Source: Eubacterium sp. AF22-8LB
GTDB taxonomy: Bacteria; Bacillota_I; Bacilli_A; Erysipelotrichales; Erysipelotrichaceae
NCBI RefSeq assembly: GCF_003458715.1
Contig: NZ_QRVI01000001.1
Span: forward strand, 1-64,000
Direction of reading: 5' to 3'
DNA: 64,000 nt
Below the pieces are notes generated by a model, which saw only the letters and a list, made by a program, of their open reading frames with translations, had not been told where the DNA came from and ran no database searches. Numbering within the stretch: the first letter of the stretch is position 1; every line of letters begins with the position of its first letter. A program made the translations under genes and the position numbers. Shown piece by piece: positions 33,866 through 43,583 of this stretch.

Positions 33866-35079
33866 AAAATTTCCTTCATCTTTTTTGCGAGTCCCTTCGT
33901 CTTTTCAATTGATAAAGAACAAATCGCAACACGAATACCCAAATTTACTTTAACTGTAAAAATATTATTTTCCATCAATGCCTCATGGAACTTATCACGC
34001 GTTTCATTATCCATAGATAAAGTGACGAAGAATCCTTCTTTATAAGGATAATGCTTTAAACCTACTTCCTTAGCTTCCTTGACAAAGATATCTCCACGTT
34101 CTTTTAATAAATTCACATAGTGTAATCTTTCTTCATCATATGCAGCTCTATGATTGTCTAATACATCCACAAATGTAGCCATAGCCCCATTATTTATGTT
34201 TGACCAAGTTGCACGCGCATCCTTTTCAAACACAATCTTTACTTGTTGAACCGCTTCTTTTTCTTGTCCTAAAACAATGGCAGCTCCACAACGAAGTCCA
34301 TAGCTTGTCATAGATTTTGATAGACTGAACGCTACAATTACGACAAAGTTCTTTTCAATTTGATCAAATTGCGCAAAATATTCCTTTGCCTTTTCTTGTC
34401 TAGAAGAAAAATCAATATACGCAATATCATCCAATAATACTACGGCATGTGTTTTTGAACACTCATTCAAGAACGTAATTACTTCTTTCCATTCCTCTTC
34501 ACTTAAAGAATACCCTGTAGGATTGTGACAAGGATCATTGATCACAATGACTAAACGATTTTGTTTTTCCATCACATTTTTACATGCTGATTTAAAAGAG
34601 TTTAAATTAAAGTGATCTTCTTCAAATAAACTATATTTTTCCACATTCAAATTGTGCATCTGCGCCATTAGTGCATAAGATCCCCATGCGATTTCTGGCA
34701 AAACAACTGTCTGTCCTTCATCTAAACATTCCTGTAAAGTCATACCTACAGCACCTGTTCCACCTGGAGTTGCGATAACTTCATGTTCTAAATGTGAATT
34801 TCCATTTAACACCCAATCATATACTTTTTGTCTAAAGTCAGGATTCCCTGTAAAACTAGCTGCATAAGCTGCCAACACTTTATTATCCAAGTTTTTTAAT
34901 GAACTAAATACACTATCTAACGCAACCAAAGTTCCCTCTTCATCATATAAAGATCCAATTGTCGCATCTACAACATTTTCAGCTCCAACCTTAGCCTTTG
35001 CCTCCTTTGCCTTGGCAACAATTGAGAATACAGTATCTACGATTGGTGTTTGGTTTACACTTTCCTTCACAAAATTCAT
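33850..35079 (-). CDS. class I/II PLP-dependent aminotransferase, probably aromatic
   Basis: A 409-residue fold-type I enzyme. GGTGAVG binds the cofactor phosphate, INDPCHNPTGYSLSEEEW is the conserved substrate loop, LLDDIAYIDF holds the Asp contacting the pyridine nitrogen, and SLSKSMTSYGLRCG contains the Schiff-base Lys. It follows pheA by 2 nt, so it most likely performs the last step of phenylalanine synthesis, from phenylpyruvate to phenylalanine, though aspartate or tyrosine could also be substrates. Confidence 0.87.
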   Translation of the reverse strand: MNFVKESVNQTPIVDTVFSIVAKAKEAKAKVGAENVVDATIGSLYDEEGTLVALDSVFSSLKNLDNKVLAAYAASFTGNPDFRQKVYDWVLNGNSHLEHEVIATPGGTGAVGMTLQECLDEGQTVVLPEIAWGSYALMAQMHNLNVEKYSLFEEDHFNLNSFKSACKNVMEKQNRLVIVINDPCHNPTGYSLSEEEWKEVITFLNECSKTHAVVLLDDIAYIDFSSRQEKAKEYFAQFDQIEKNFVVIVAFSLSKSMTSYGLRCGAAIVLGQEKEAVQQVKIVFEKDARATWSNINNGAMATFVDVLDNHRAAYDEERLHYVNLLKERGDIFVKEAKEVGLKHYPYKEGFFVTLSMDNETRDKFHEALMENNIFTVKVNLGIRVAICSLSIEKTKGLAKKMKEILDTVA

Positions 35080-35081
35080 AC

Positions 35082-36155
35082 TTATTTTTCCTCCTTTAAA
35101 GTATATGCTCCCAATACTTTTACACTTTCACATACAGATTGAATCTGACGAATACAATCATCAGCCTTTGCCATATTTCCTTCAATTTCGACAAAGAAGA
35201 AATATTCAAAAGGCTTATTTTTCATCGGTCTAGACTGAATACTTTCCATATTCAACCCATTCTTGGCAATGCAGTCAATGATTTTGGCCAAAGCGCCACT
35301 CTCATGTTTAACAGATAAAACCATGCTAAAGCGATTGCCCGTTGTCTGTGGCTTTAATCCAATCACCAAAAAGCGAGTAGTATTTGATGCATTTTCCTGG
35401 ATATTTGTAGCCAATACCTTTAATCCGTACAGTTCCGCATTTTCTTTAGCTCCAATCGCCGCTTTATGAATATCCTTCTGCGCTGATATATATTGAGCTG
35501 CCATAGCCGTATTAGGATAGGCTACCGTTTGAACATTTAATTCCTTTAAAAATTCTTTAGACTGTGAAAGTGCTTGATCCTTTGAATAGACCCACTCCAC
35601 ATCTTTTAATGTACTGCCCGGAATTCCAAGTAAACATTGTTCAATCTTTTGATCATAAATTGACTGAATATACACTGGATATTCCATTAATAAATCTAAG
35701 ACTTCTCCAACCAATCCAGAATTCGTATTCTCAAAAGGAATCACACCATATTGTACATCTGAATGGACAACCATTTGAAAGACTTCCTCAAAACTAGAAA
35801 CACCCACCTTTGGATTGGAAGGAAATAATTTTTCACTCACCATATGTCCAAAGGCACCTTCAACTCCACAATATCCAACTTTATCATGAGACTGCAACGT
35901 TCTTTGATAGGCTTTCGATTCTTTCATAATGAACTTTATAAAAGACTCATAATATTCTTTATAATCCGGATTTTGAATAAACTGCAGATTCTTTTCAATT
36001 ACAACCTGCTCTCTACCTGAATCTAGAATTGGTAAATCATTTTCTATTTTATACGCAATCACATCCTTAACAGCATCCAATCGTGCTTCATACAGCTTGG
36101 CCATTTCACGATCGATCGCATCAATTTGTGTACGTGCTTGTTCTAACTTATTCAT
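35082..36155 (-). CDS. pheA: bifunctional chorismate mutase / prephenate dehydratase
   Basis: A 357-residue enzyme converting chorismate via prephenate to phenylpyruvate. Residues 1-90 are an AroQ-type chorismate mutase (EQARTQIDAIDREMAKLYEARL). Residues about 108-285 are the dehydratase (VGYCGVEGAFGHMVSEKLF, VIPFENTNSGLVGEV, NTTRFLVIG). Residues about 290-350 are an ACT domain with LSVKHESGALAKI and ESIQSRPMKNKPFEYFFFVE, which senses phenylalanine. It begins a two-gene operon with the aminotransferase. I found no T-box or leader peptide upstream. Confidence 0.95.
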   Translation of the reverse strand: MNKLEQARTQIDAIDREMAKLYEARLDAVKDVIAYKIENDLPILDSGREQVVIEKNLQFIQNPDYKEYYESFIKFIMKESKAYQRTLQSHDKVGYCGVEGAFGHMVSEKLFPSNPKVGVSSFEEVFQMVVHSDVQYGVIPFENTNSGLVGEVLDLLMEYPVYIQSIYDQKIEQCLLGIPGSTLKDVEWVYSKDQALSQSKEFLKELNVQTVAYPNTAMAAQYISAQKDIHKAAIGAKENAELYGLKVLATNIQENASNTTRFLVIGLKPQTTGNRFSMVLSVKHESGALAKIIDCIAKNGLNMESIQSRPMKNKPFEYFFFVEIEGNMAKADDCIRQIQSVCESVKVLGAYTLKEEK

Positions 36156-36232
36156 TAGTTCACCTCGTGAATATCATACCATAGTTTTCATATATTTTCT
36201 GAAAATGAATGTATCTTTATTAGATCCATATA

Positions 36233-36264
36233 TTAAAATTAGAAAGTCAAACGACTTTCTAATT
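36233..36264 (-). terminator. intrinsic terminator of pepF
   Basis: The 12-bp arms AATTAGAAAGTC and GACTTTCTAATT are followed by T-rich sequence on the minus strand. The 5' arm contains the pepF stop codon. Confidence 0.85.
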
Positions 36265-38040
36265 CATAATACTTTCAAATTCATCAATTAAAGAATCAAA
36301 CAATTCAATCGCATCCTCCACAGGTTTTGGACTTGCCATATCGACACCGGCCATGCGTAATAATTCAACTGGAGACTTTGTACATCCTCCTTTTAAGAAG
36401 GACAAGTAAGCATCGATATCGGCTTGTGTTCCATGAAGCAATTTCTGTGATAGAGCCATAGCTGCACTAAATCCTGTCGCATATTGATATACATAGAAAT
36501 TCATATAGAAATGCGGAATACGAGCCCATTCCATGCTGATTTCATCATCCACAATTACATCTTCACCATAATAGAACTTATTTAAATCTGCATATATCTG
36601 ATTCAATGTATCACTTGTCAACACTTCATTATTGGCTGTTTTTTCATTGATGATCTTTTCAAATTCTGCAAACATACACTGTCTAAATAATGTCGTTCTA
36701 AATTGTTCCATAAAATGATTAATTAAATACGCTTGGAATTTAGGATCCGAATTTTGTTTGCGCAAATAATCCATCAATAAAGCTTCATTACATGTACTCG
36801 CAACTTCAGCCACAAATATTCTATAATGACGATCTAATGGAGCCTGGTATTTAGTTGACATATATGAATGCATCGCATGTCCCATTTCATGAGCTAAAGT
36901 AAATTCTGTATCTAGAGAATTCGCAAAGTTCATCAACACAAAAGGATGTACTCTTTGCCCACTAGAATATGCGCCTGATCGTTTTCCTTCATTCTCATAT
37001 ACATCGATCCAACGTGAATTCAAGCCGCGTTCATAAACCTTGGCATATTCTGTTCCATACAATTGAATTGAATGTAGAACATCTTCTTTTGCCTGCTCAA
37101 AAGAAACAGGAACATTACACTCATTGACCATTGGTACATATAAATCGTACATATGAAGCTTCTCTTTTTTCATCACTTCTTTACGTACTCGCATATACTT
37201 ATGTAAAACATGAATATTTTTGTGTACCGTTTCAATCAATTGTTCATACACTCCTGGTGAAACATTATTCGCATCCACTGCACACTCTAAGCTTGATGCG
37301 TATTTGCGTGCTGTACTATTAAATTTCAATTGATTTGTCTGCCCATTCAAGCAAGCAGCCAATGTATGAATCATTGAACCATAGCCTGCATAGAAATTAC
37401 GATAGGCACTCTCTCTTAACACTTCATCTTCCTGCTCTAACATATGGATAAATGTACCTGTTGTTAAGGTGTGTTTATTTCCTTTTGAATCAATCGTATC
37501 CGCAAATTTTAAATCTGCATTATTCAACATACCAAAAATAGAGTATGGCGTATCTGCCATCATAGAGCTAGATGCCATTAATTTTTCTTCACTCTCTGAT
37601 AATACATGTTCTTTTAAACGACATACTTCTTCTAGATATACACGATATCTTTCTAAGATAGGTTCCGCCAAATAAAAAGCTTCTAAATCTTCAATACTCA
37701 TGATTTGCACACCACTAAAAGAAAGCTGTGTAGAAATTTCTACAGCTATTGAATTGGCCTTCCCTTTTAATCCTTGATTATGTGCATTGGCAGTATCCTG
37801 ATCTGATAATAATGAGGCATACCCTAAACAATCATCTAATAAACAAACTAATTTTTCATATCCCTTTAAGAATGATAATAAGTTTGCTGCATCATTTAAT
37901 TTTCCATCATATACGCAAAGCTCATTCCCTAATTTTTTACATGTGTCTAAACAAGCTAAAAATGCAGCTTCATCTTTAAATATATCTTCTGTTTTCCAAG
38001 TATTTTCTACCTTTTGTTCATTACGTTTCACAATAAACAA
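36259..38040 (-). CDS. pepF: oligoendopeptidase F (M3 zinc metallopeptidase)
   Basis: A 593-residue cytosolic peptidase that cuts peptides of about 7-17 residues. The zinc site is HEMGHAMHSYMS (the HExxH helix), with a second Glu region EVASTCNEALL. An N-terminal helical domain (DAANLLSFLKGYEKLVCLLDD) and the C-terminal segment MNFYVYQYATGFSAAMALS match the PepF group. It stands alone, with its own terminator, downstream of a Crp-family regulator on the same strand. There is no signal peptide. Confidence 0.95.
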   Translation of the reverse strand: MFIVKRNEQKVENTWKTEDIFKDEAAFLACLDTCKKLGNELCVYDGKLNDAANLLSFLKGYEKLVCLLDDCLGYASLLSDQDTANAHNQGLKGKANSIAVEISTQLSFSGVQIMSIEDLEAFYLAEPILERYRVYLEEVCRLKEHVLSESEEKLMASSSMMADTPYSIFGMLNNADLKFADTIDSKGNKHTLTTGTFIHMLEQEDEVLRESAYRNFYAGYGSMIHTLAACLNGQTNQLKFNSTARKYASSLECAVDANNVSPGVYEQLIETVHKNIHVLHKYMRVRKEVMKKEKLHMYDLYVPMVNECNVPVSFEQAKEDVLHSIQLYGTEYAKVYERGLNSRWIDVYENEGKRSGAYSSGQRVHPFVLMNFANSLDTEFTLAHEMGHAMHSYMSTKYQAPLDRHYRIFVAEVASTCNEALLMDYLRKQNSDPKFQAYLINHFMEQFRTTLFRQCMFAEFEKIINEKTANNEVLTSDTLNQIYADLNKFYYGEDVIVDDEISMEWARIPHFYMNFYVYQYATGFSAAMALSQKLLHGTQADIDAYLSFLKGGCTKSPVELLRMAGVDMASPKPVEDAIELFDSLIDEFESIMN

Positions 38041-38055
38041 CCTCCATTAATACGT

Positions 38056-38664
38056 TTATTGTAGCACATATTTCCCCTTTTCAAGTCTTATGATTCTTTT
38101 ATCCTCACAAAGTTTCTTTAACACTCTTTGTAGCTGTCTTCTACTACAATGCAGATTACGACAAGCTACGCTGACATTATCTAACGTGAGATGTAACTCC
38201 ATATAATTCATGACCTTCTCTTCAACACTTTGATTCATAATTTCATTTGTGGACTTATTATGCAGTTTATCCACCAATGAATCCAACAAAAAATGAAGAA
38301 ATTTCAGATCCTGGTTTAATCTCAATTGATTTTCCTCAATTGATAATGCGATCGTAAAAACTTTTGTATTGGCTTGGGCAAAATAAACAGGCTTTTCATG
38401 ACGAACAAACTCCACATCTCCTAGTACACAAAGTGCATTGGTTTGTGACACAAAAAGCTGTTTTCCATTTGAATCAATGGAATAAATAGACACTTCGCCT
38501 TCTACTACAAACTGAATCTCTTTTGTGTCTTTCAATGGATGAATCATCATTTCTTCTTTTTCATATTCCATCAAATAAAAAGGATAAGAAAAATCAAAAT
38601 AATCTTGTATGTGATATTGATTTACATATTTTTCTACATTTTTTGAATCATATACTCGTTTCAT
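38056..38664 (-). CDS. Crp/Fnr-family transcriptional regulator (YeiL-like)
   Basis: About 202 residues: a cyclic-nucleotide-binding-like beta-barrel (VEGEVSIYSIDSNGKQLFVSQ, GDVEFV) and a C-terminal helix-turn-helix (LDNVSVACRNLHCSRRQLQRVLKKLC). No Fe-S ligand cysteine cluster is seen at the N-terminus. I start at 38664 (MKRVYDSK); the longer frame to 38772 would overlap the divergent MATE gene and its ribosome-binding site. A palindrome of the Crp/Fnr kind lies 8 bp upstream of the start, between the divergent genes, so it probably controls itself and the MATE pump. Confidence 0.85.
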   Translation of the reverse strand: MKRVYDSKNVEKYVNQYHIQDYFDFSYPFYLMEYEKEEMMIHPLKDTKEIQFVVEGEVSIYSIDSNGKQLFVSQTNALCVLGDVEFVRHEKPVYFAQANTKVFTIALSIEENQLRLNQDLKFLHFLLDSLVDKLHNKSTNEIMNQSVEEKVMNYMELHLTLDNVSVACRNLHCSRRQLQRVLKKLCEDKRIIRLEKGKYVLQ

Positions 38665-38671
38665 GGCTTTA

Positions 38672-38689
38672 TTGTGCCATATGTCACAA
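38672..38689. promoter_or_regulatory. Crp/Fnr-type palindrome between the regulator and the MATE gene
   Basis: TTGTGCCATATGTCACAA is an 18-bp near-perfect palindrome centred on CATATG, close in form to Crp and Fnr operators. It lies between two divergent genes, upstream of a -10-like TATACT (about 38710) of the MATE gene. The binding protein is inferred to be the adjacent regulator. Confidence 0.7.
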
Positions 38690-38737
38690 GCATTTTCAAA
38701 TGACTTTGGTATACTAGCTAAAGAAAGAAGGTAATAT

Positions 38738-40066
38738 ATGAACAATAATGAATTATTTGAAAATGCAAGCATCCCTAAAGCCTATTTCACAATGGCTTTA
38801 CCAGTTGTCTTCAGCATGGTAATTTCTTTAGTATACAACATGGCAGATACATATTTTGTAGCTAAGACAATGAACACAAATCTTGTGGCCGGTGTCTCTT
38901 TATGTGCCCCCATCTTTACTTTCATGATCGCACTAGGTGACATCTTTGGCATTGGTGGCAGTTCTGTCATCTCTAGATTGTTTGGTCAACAAATGAATAA
39001 AAAAGCTAAGAATGTGAGTGGATTCTGTTTCTATGCATCCATTCTCTGTGGCATTGTTGTCACTACTTTTATGTTTATCCTGAAAGATCCTATGTTAAAT
39101 TTTTTAGGTGTTAATAAAGAAACATGGTTATATGCAAATCAATACTACAATATAATTGCGCTAGGCTCCACCTTTATCATTCTTTCTTTAACTCCTAGTA
39201 ACTTGATTCGTACGGAAGGCTTGGCAACCCTATCTATGGTTGGAACTGTCTTTGGTTCGATTCTAAACATCATTTTAGATCCCGTCTTTATCTTTAGCTT
39301 CCATATGGGTGCACAAGGCGCTGCCTTGGCATCTGTAATTGGATATATTATTTCCGATTTTCTTTTGATTTATTTCACAAAGACAAAGGCAAATCGTTTA
39401 AGTGTTTCCTTTAAAGATTGCCATGTAGAAAAAAAAGAGTTCTTAGATATCTTTACCATTGGAATTCCTGCTTCTATCACAAATTTAATGTCGAGTATTG
39501 GTATAGCTTTGACAAATCGCTATTTAGTTGTGTTTGGCAATGAAAATGTTGCCGCAATGGGAATCGCCCTAAAAGTGAATATGATCCTGTTATTGATCAT
39601 GGTTGGATTTGCGTTTGGTGCACAGCCACTTTTAGGGTTTAATTATGGAGCCAAAAACACAGAGCGCCTACGTGCATTCATTAAGTTTGACATTTTTATC
39701 GAAGTCACATTTGCGCTCATTACTGCCATTATTCTAAGTATTTTTGCTCCATATATCATCCAATCCTTTATGAATGATGCACAAATTATTCAAACAGGAA
39801 GCCTTATGTTAAGACTGCTTGTTCTATCTAGTCCGTGTGTAGGTATAATTTTAGTCTTTACAACTCTATTTCAATCGGAAGGAAAAGCACTTCCTGCCTT
39901 AATTTTATCCATTTCTAGACAAGGTGTTATTTACGCAATCTGCATTGTCATATTGTCTAAATTATTCTCCTTCCATGGAATCTTGATTTCTCAGGCTGTA
40001 GCCGATGTAGTAACATCTATAATTTCGATTCTTATTTATTCAAAACAAAAGACTGTAACAAGATAA
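38738..40066 (+). CDS. MATE-family multidrug efflux protein
   Basis: A 442-residue transporter with twelve predicted helices in two similar halves. Family segments are AYFTMALPVVFSMVISLVYNMADTYFVAK at the start, FGIGGSSVISRLFG in the first half and NLMSSIGIALTNRYL plus FGAQPLLGFNYGAKN in the second. It exchanges Na+ or H+ for cationic drugs or metabolites. AAGAAGG precedes the start, with TATACT as a -10 box. Expression is probably controlled by the divergent Crp-family regulator. The substrate is unknown. Confidence 0.93.
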   Translation: MNNNELFENASIPKAYFTMALPVVFSMVISLVYNMADTYFVAKTMNTNLVAGVSLCAPIFTFMIALGDIFGIGGSSVISRLFGQQMNKKAKNVSGFCFYASILCGIVVTTFMFILKDPMLNFLGVNKETWLYANQYYNIIALGSTFIILSLTPSNLIRTEGLATLSMVGTVFGSILNIILDPVFIFSFHMGAQGAALASVIGYIISDFLLIYFTKTKANRLSVSFKDCHVEKKEFLDIFTIGIPASITNLMSSIGIALTNRYLVVFGNENVAAMGIALKVNMILLLIMVGFAFGAQPLLGFNYGAKNTERLRAFIKFDIFIEVTFALITAIILSIFAPYIIQSFMNDAQIIQTGSLMLRLLVLSSPCVGIILVFTTLFQSEGKALPALILSISRQGVIYAICIVILSKLFSFHGILISQAVADVVTSIISILIYSKQKTVTR

Positions 40067-40088
40067 ATTCACTTTGTTACAGTCTTTT
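40047..40088. terminator. bidirectional intrinsic terminator
   Basis: The 15-bp arms AAAAGACTGTAACAA (40047-40061) and TTGTTACAGTCTTTT (40074-40088) are perfect complements. It ends the MATE gene on one strand and cutC on the other. Confidence 0.92.
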
Positions 40089-40093
40089 CCACA

Positions 40094-40837
40094 TTATTTA
40101 ATACTATCAACTAATTTTTTTACCAACTCTACGTCCACTACATCATAATCATTTTCATGTGGACTTTCTAAGTAACTATAAGAAACGTCATTTTTAGTTG
40201 TCGTAGTATCCGTCTTATAGTTCTTACAAGAAGAATGTACCTGATATACCCCTGTATAATTCATCATTATTCTTGCATTCTCTGCATTCATTCCACTTCC
40301 TGGAAGAATCTGTATCTTTTCTCCATATTGATTATTCAATACCTTAATCAAATCAATACCTTCCATAGCTTTTTGTTTTTGTCCACTTGTTAGTACTCGA
40401 TCTACACCTAATTCAATTAATGTTTCAATAGCTTCAAACGCATCCGGCGTTACATCAAAAGCTCTATGAAATACGGCTTCTTTTTGATAAGAATGCACCA
40501 AGTCTACCATTTCCTTTGTATATTCTTTATGGATTGAGCCATCATTTCGTAAGAAGCCAAACGAGATTCCATCTGCTCCATTTTCTAAAAGAATCTTAGC
40601 ATCCTCAAAGATGATATCCACATCTTCTTTTTCGTAACAAAAACCAGCAGCACGTGGACGTACCATACAAATCACAGACAAGTCTGTTTCCTTTTTAACA
40701 CGTACTAAACTAGCTACACTAGGTGTAAGCCCACCAACACTTAAAGCACTGTTTAATTCAACCCTCTTTGCCTTACCTTTATATGCCGCAATACAATCTT
40801 GGTAACTACCTGCACATATTTCAATTATTCTTTCCAT
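40094..40837 (-). CDS. cutC: CutC-family TIM-barrel protein
   Basis: A 247-residue protein of the CutC family: EICAGSYQDCIAAYKGKAKRVELNSAL at the N-terminus, VICMVRPRAAGFCYEKEDV in the middle, and VFHRAFDVTPD and QILPGSGMNAENAR later. CutC was named for copper homeostasis in E. coli, but its biochemical role is disputed and it need not be linked to copA here. Its start overlaps the M20 peptidase gene by 17 nt. Confidence 0.93.
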   Translation of the reverse strand: MERIIEICAGSYQDCIAAYKGKAKRVELNSALSVGGLTPSVASLVRVKKETDLSVICMVRPRAAGFCYEKEDVDIIFEDAKILLENGADGISFGFLRNDGSIHKEYTKEMVDLVHSYQKEAVFHRAFDVTPDAFEAIETLIELGVDRVLTSGQKQKAMEGIDLIKVLNNQYGEKIQILPGSGMNAENARIMMNYTGVYQVHSSCKNYKTDTTTTKNDVSYSYLESPHENDYDVVDVELVKKLVDSIK

Positions 40838-41942
40838 TCGCCAACCTCACAATACTTAATGCGTATATTTTCGCATTTAAAATCAAATCACTACGATCCA
40901 TCCACTCATTTGGGTTGTGACCAATACCTTTTTGACCAGGAAAACTAGGTCCAAAAGGAACAATATTCGGCATAATTTTCGCATACGTTCCTCCTGTAGT
41001 TGTAACGGGTGTACCATTCATTCCAGTCACATCTTCATAAGCAGATTGAAGTGTCTTACACAAGAAGCCATTCTTATCAAAATACACTGGATCATAATTA
41101 TGTATACATTCTAAATGTAATTTTTTACTTAATTTTGATTTGATTGCCTTCTCTATTGTATCATTACTCACACTTGCAGGATAGCTAAATGAGAAATCAA
41201 ATCCTAGTTTTCCGTTTAAATCCACCAATCGCTTATTATTTAACTGTATCCTTCCAAATTCAGGGTCCTCAATATTCAGTCCTAGCTTATTCGCATAACC
41301 ATTATCCGATAATATGTAATCATTAATAAATTGATTGAATACGACCGAATTTTTAACATCCGTACTTATACGATAGGTGCTTCTTCCTCTTTCTGCATAT
41401 ACCACAGGATATTTACAATCGGGTGTCCATCCCATGATAGGTGGTTTTCTTACTTCAAGATAATGCTTTAAATCATTAAATCCTGTTTCTTCGTTCGTAC
41501 CAAATAATATATGTACTGGATATTTCAATTCTATACCTAATTCTTTAATGGCATATAATGCATATAAACAAGATAGAGTTGGACCTTTATTGTCTAAGAT
41601 ACCTCTTGAATAAATTCTTCCATTCTCATCTTCATAAGCTGAAAATGGTGGATGATTCCATCCATCGCCAACAGGCACAACATCTAAATGTCCCATAATG
41701 CCAATATAGTCTTCACCTGTACCATACTTAGCAATTCCAACCATGTGATCAACATTTTCTGTTTCAAAACCTAGTTCACAAGCTAATTTCAATGTTTCTT
41801 CTAACGCCAAATTCACGCCTTCACCAAAAGGCATGCCAGGTTTAGCTTCACTTTGGACACTATCAATTTGAACAATTCTTTTGATTCCTGAAATCATCTC
41901 ATCACTAATTTCATCGATTTTTTTCAATAATTCCTCTTCCAT
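40821..41942 (-). CDS. M20-family metallopeptidase (Sapep/PepV-like dipeptidase)
   Basis: A 373-residue di-zinc peptidase. MGHLDVVPVGDGW holds the first metal His and the catalytic Asp two residues on, GILDNKGP the bridging Asp, and FGTNEETGFNDL the general-base Glu and metal Glu. The layout follows the PepV/Sapep group, which is smaller than full PepV (about 470), so a lid segment may be reduced. AGGAAA precedes the ATG. It lies between an asparaginase-like gene and cutC in one run, suggesting peptide and amino-acid breakdown. Confidence 0.87.
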   Translation of the reverse strand: MEEELLKKIDEISDEMISGIKRIVQIDSVQSEAKPGMPFGEGVNLALEETLKLACELGFETENVDHMVGIAKYGTGEDYIGIMGHLDVVPVGDGWNHPPFSAYEDENGRIYSRGILDNKGPTLSCLYALYAIKELGIELKYPVHILFGTNEETGFNDLKHYLEVRKPPIMGWTPDCKYPVVYAERGRSTYRISTDVKNSVVFNQFINDYILSDNGYANKLGLNIEDPEFGRIQLNNKRLVDLNGKLGFDFSFSYPASVSNDTIEKAIKSKLSKKLHLECIHNYDPVYFDKNGFLCKTLQSAYEDVTGMNGTPVTTTGGTYAKIMPNIVPFGPSFPGQKGIGHNPNEWMDRSDLILNAKIYALSIVRLANGKNN

Positions 41943-41943
41943 C

Positions 41944-42903
41944 TTATTTCCTTACTAATGGAGCTGTGCGCGTTGCCATATAATTGTCCATCCATTCTTT
42001 ACTGGCAACTTCAAATGTACATTTACCTTCTTCATCATGATTGACTAAATATACTGTTGGAGCTTGTTTTTCAGTTGCTACCACAAAGCTAAAGCCTTCA
42101 ATATTTGTAGCGCAGCCCCATTCTCCTTTATTATTCATCGCAATCAAAGACATATCTCCTGCTTTTCCTCTTCTTCGTTTCAAATCCAAATCAAAGTCAT
42201 GTACAGCTTTTTCACATGCCTCTTGCGGGTGCATGCCATCTTTCATCAAACGAACAATTTCATAAGAAACACATCCCTTCATAACATCTTCACCCAAGCC
42301 TGTAGCACTCGCTCCTCCGACAAAGGAATCCACATAGAATCCTGAGCCACATACAGGTGAATCCCCTAAACGTCCTGGATGTTTCATAAATAAACCAGAT
42401 GTACTTGTAGCACTCGTCATGTGTCCTCCACAATCTAGACAAACCATCCCAACTGTATCATGTCCAGAGTATGGCTTTAATTCTGTGTTCACAATTTCCT
42501 TTGTGCGATTGTGATAATGAATTTTTGCCCGATCAGTCAATATCGTTTTTCTTTCAAAACCATGTCTTGAAGCATATTTCTCAGCTCCAGTACCCACTAG
42601 AAAATTATTGACATCGTAGTGCATAAGACTGCGTGCAATACTAACTGGATTCGCAAAATCTTTAATGCCTCCTACACAGCCAAATTCTAATGTATCCCCA
42701 TCCATAAAGGCTGCATCTAACTCTACTTCCATTTCTTCATTTGGAAGTCCTCCATAGCCTACACTTTTATAGTATTCAAAATCTTCAACAGCTTTGATAG
42801 CTTCTTCAATTGAATCAGCTGCATTTTCTTCATTTTTTAACATAGAATCTGCCTTTTGAATACCTTCTAATGCCATTCTCCATGTTGCGATAATTCCATA
42901 CAT
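41944..42903 (-). CDS. N4-(beta-N-acetylglucosaminyl)-L-asparaginase family hydrolase
   Basis: A 319-residue Ntn hydrolase of the glycosylasparaginase / isoaspartyl-peptidase family. The autocleaving nucleophile is the Thr in GHDTVGMVCLDCGG. PGRLGDSPVCGSGFYVD and GGASATGLGED are the conserved substrate-binding loops. The protein is made as one chain that cuts itself into two before this Thr. Homologues in gut bacteria release asparagine from glycosylated or isomerised asparagine. AAGGAG precedes the start. The next gene, 1 nt away, is an M20 peptidase. Confidence 0.87.
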   Translation of the reverse strand: MYGIIATWRMALEGIQKADSMLKNEENAADSIEEAIKAVEDFEYYKSVGYGGLPNEEMEVELDAAFMDGDTLEFGCVGGIKDFANPVSIARSLMHYDVNNFLVGTGAEKYASRHGFERKTILTDRAKIHYHNRTKEIVNTELKPYSGHDTVGMVCLDCGGHMTSATSTSGLFMKHPGRLGDSPVCGSGFYVDSFVGGASATGLGEDVMKGCVSYEIVRLMKDGMHPQEACEKAVHDFDLDLKRRRGKAGDMSLIAMNNKGEWGCATNIEGFSFVVATEKQAPTVYLVNHDEEGKCTFEVASKEWMDNYMATRTAPLVRK

Positions 42904-42914
42904 ACTAAATCTCC

Positions 42915-43583
42915 TTACTTTGTTAAATTAAAACTACACGTTACAAGTTCCATTACTTTTTCATCACTTATAGTATCGTCAAGTACGACCGATATCCACA
43001 TTCTATGATTCATATGATAAGCAGGATAAATGCCCTTTATTTGATGTAATTCATCTCTTTTTGCCTCATCTATCTTTACATTCATAATGTTTAGCATATG
43101 ACTATCTCCATTTTTTAACAGAACATCTAACGAAACATACATAATCAGTGAAAACCATTTATTATTGTCTAAATGACGAAACACTCCATTGTCATCCTTC
43201 CATGGAAAATCTGGTTTTATTCCATAGGTTTCATATATTAAATTTGTTATGCGATTAGCCTGATTACACGCAAAGAATACGTCTCTACAACATGCATCCG
43301 CAATTCTTTTTAATATATCCTTATATGCTTCACGAACTTTATAAACATACTCTCCATCATAGGATTCAATTCTTAATGGCATGTATTCTTCATTGCTAAA
43401 ATTATCGATAACCTCTCCCTTTATAGTGCCTAAACTAGACACATATAGAATGGCTTTAAAATTTTCATTCATAAAGTCTTCACTATATACATATTTATCA
43501 TTTTCAAAAGAAAAACCAATTGTTTTAAGTTTCTCAAAATCAAATTTCTTCTTTAAAAAAATTTCGTCTTCAATCTGTATCAT
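42915..43583 (-). CDS. MmcQ/YjbR-family protein with an extra N-terminal domain
   Basis: The C-terminal half matches the MmcQ/YjbR fold: NRITNLIYETYGIKPDFPW, NKWFSLIMYVS, MNVKIDEAKRDELHQIKGIYPAYHMNHRMWISVVLDD. The first 90 residues form an added domain (DEIFLKKKFDFEKLKTIGFSFENDKYVYSE). The family is described as DNA-binding-like, but no target is known. The ATG at 43583 overlaps the stop of the nitroreductase gene (ATGA), so it is coupled. The GTG-less longer frame to 43598 is less likely. Confidence 0.82.
   Translation of the reverse strand: MIQIEDEIFLKKKFDFEKLKTIGFSFENDKYVYSEDFMNENFKAILYVSSLGTIKGEVIDNFSNEEYMPLRIESYDGEYVYKVREAYKDILKRIADACCRDVFFACNQANRITNLIYETYGIKPDFPWKDDNGVFRHLDNNKWFSLIMYVSLDVLLKNGDSHMLNIMNVKIDEAKRDELHQIKGIYPAYHMNHRMWISVVLDDTISDEKVMELVTCSFNLTK

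Noticed and set aside
36156..36258. a T-box or leader peptide before pheA
   Set aside because: The gap is only about 100 nt, mostly the pepF-side spacer, without a T-box motif (TGGNACCGCG) or a Phe-rich ORF.
38665..38772. long N-terminal extension of the Crp-family regulator
   Set aside because: It would overlap the MATE start and the palindrome; the family begins near the ATG at 38664.
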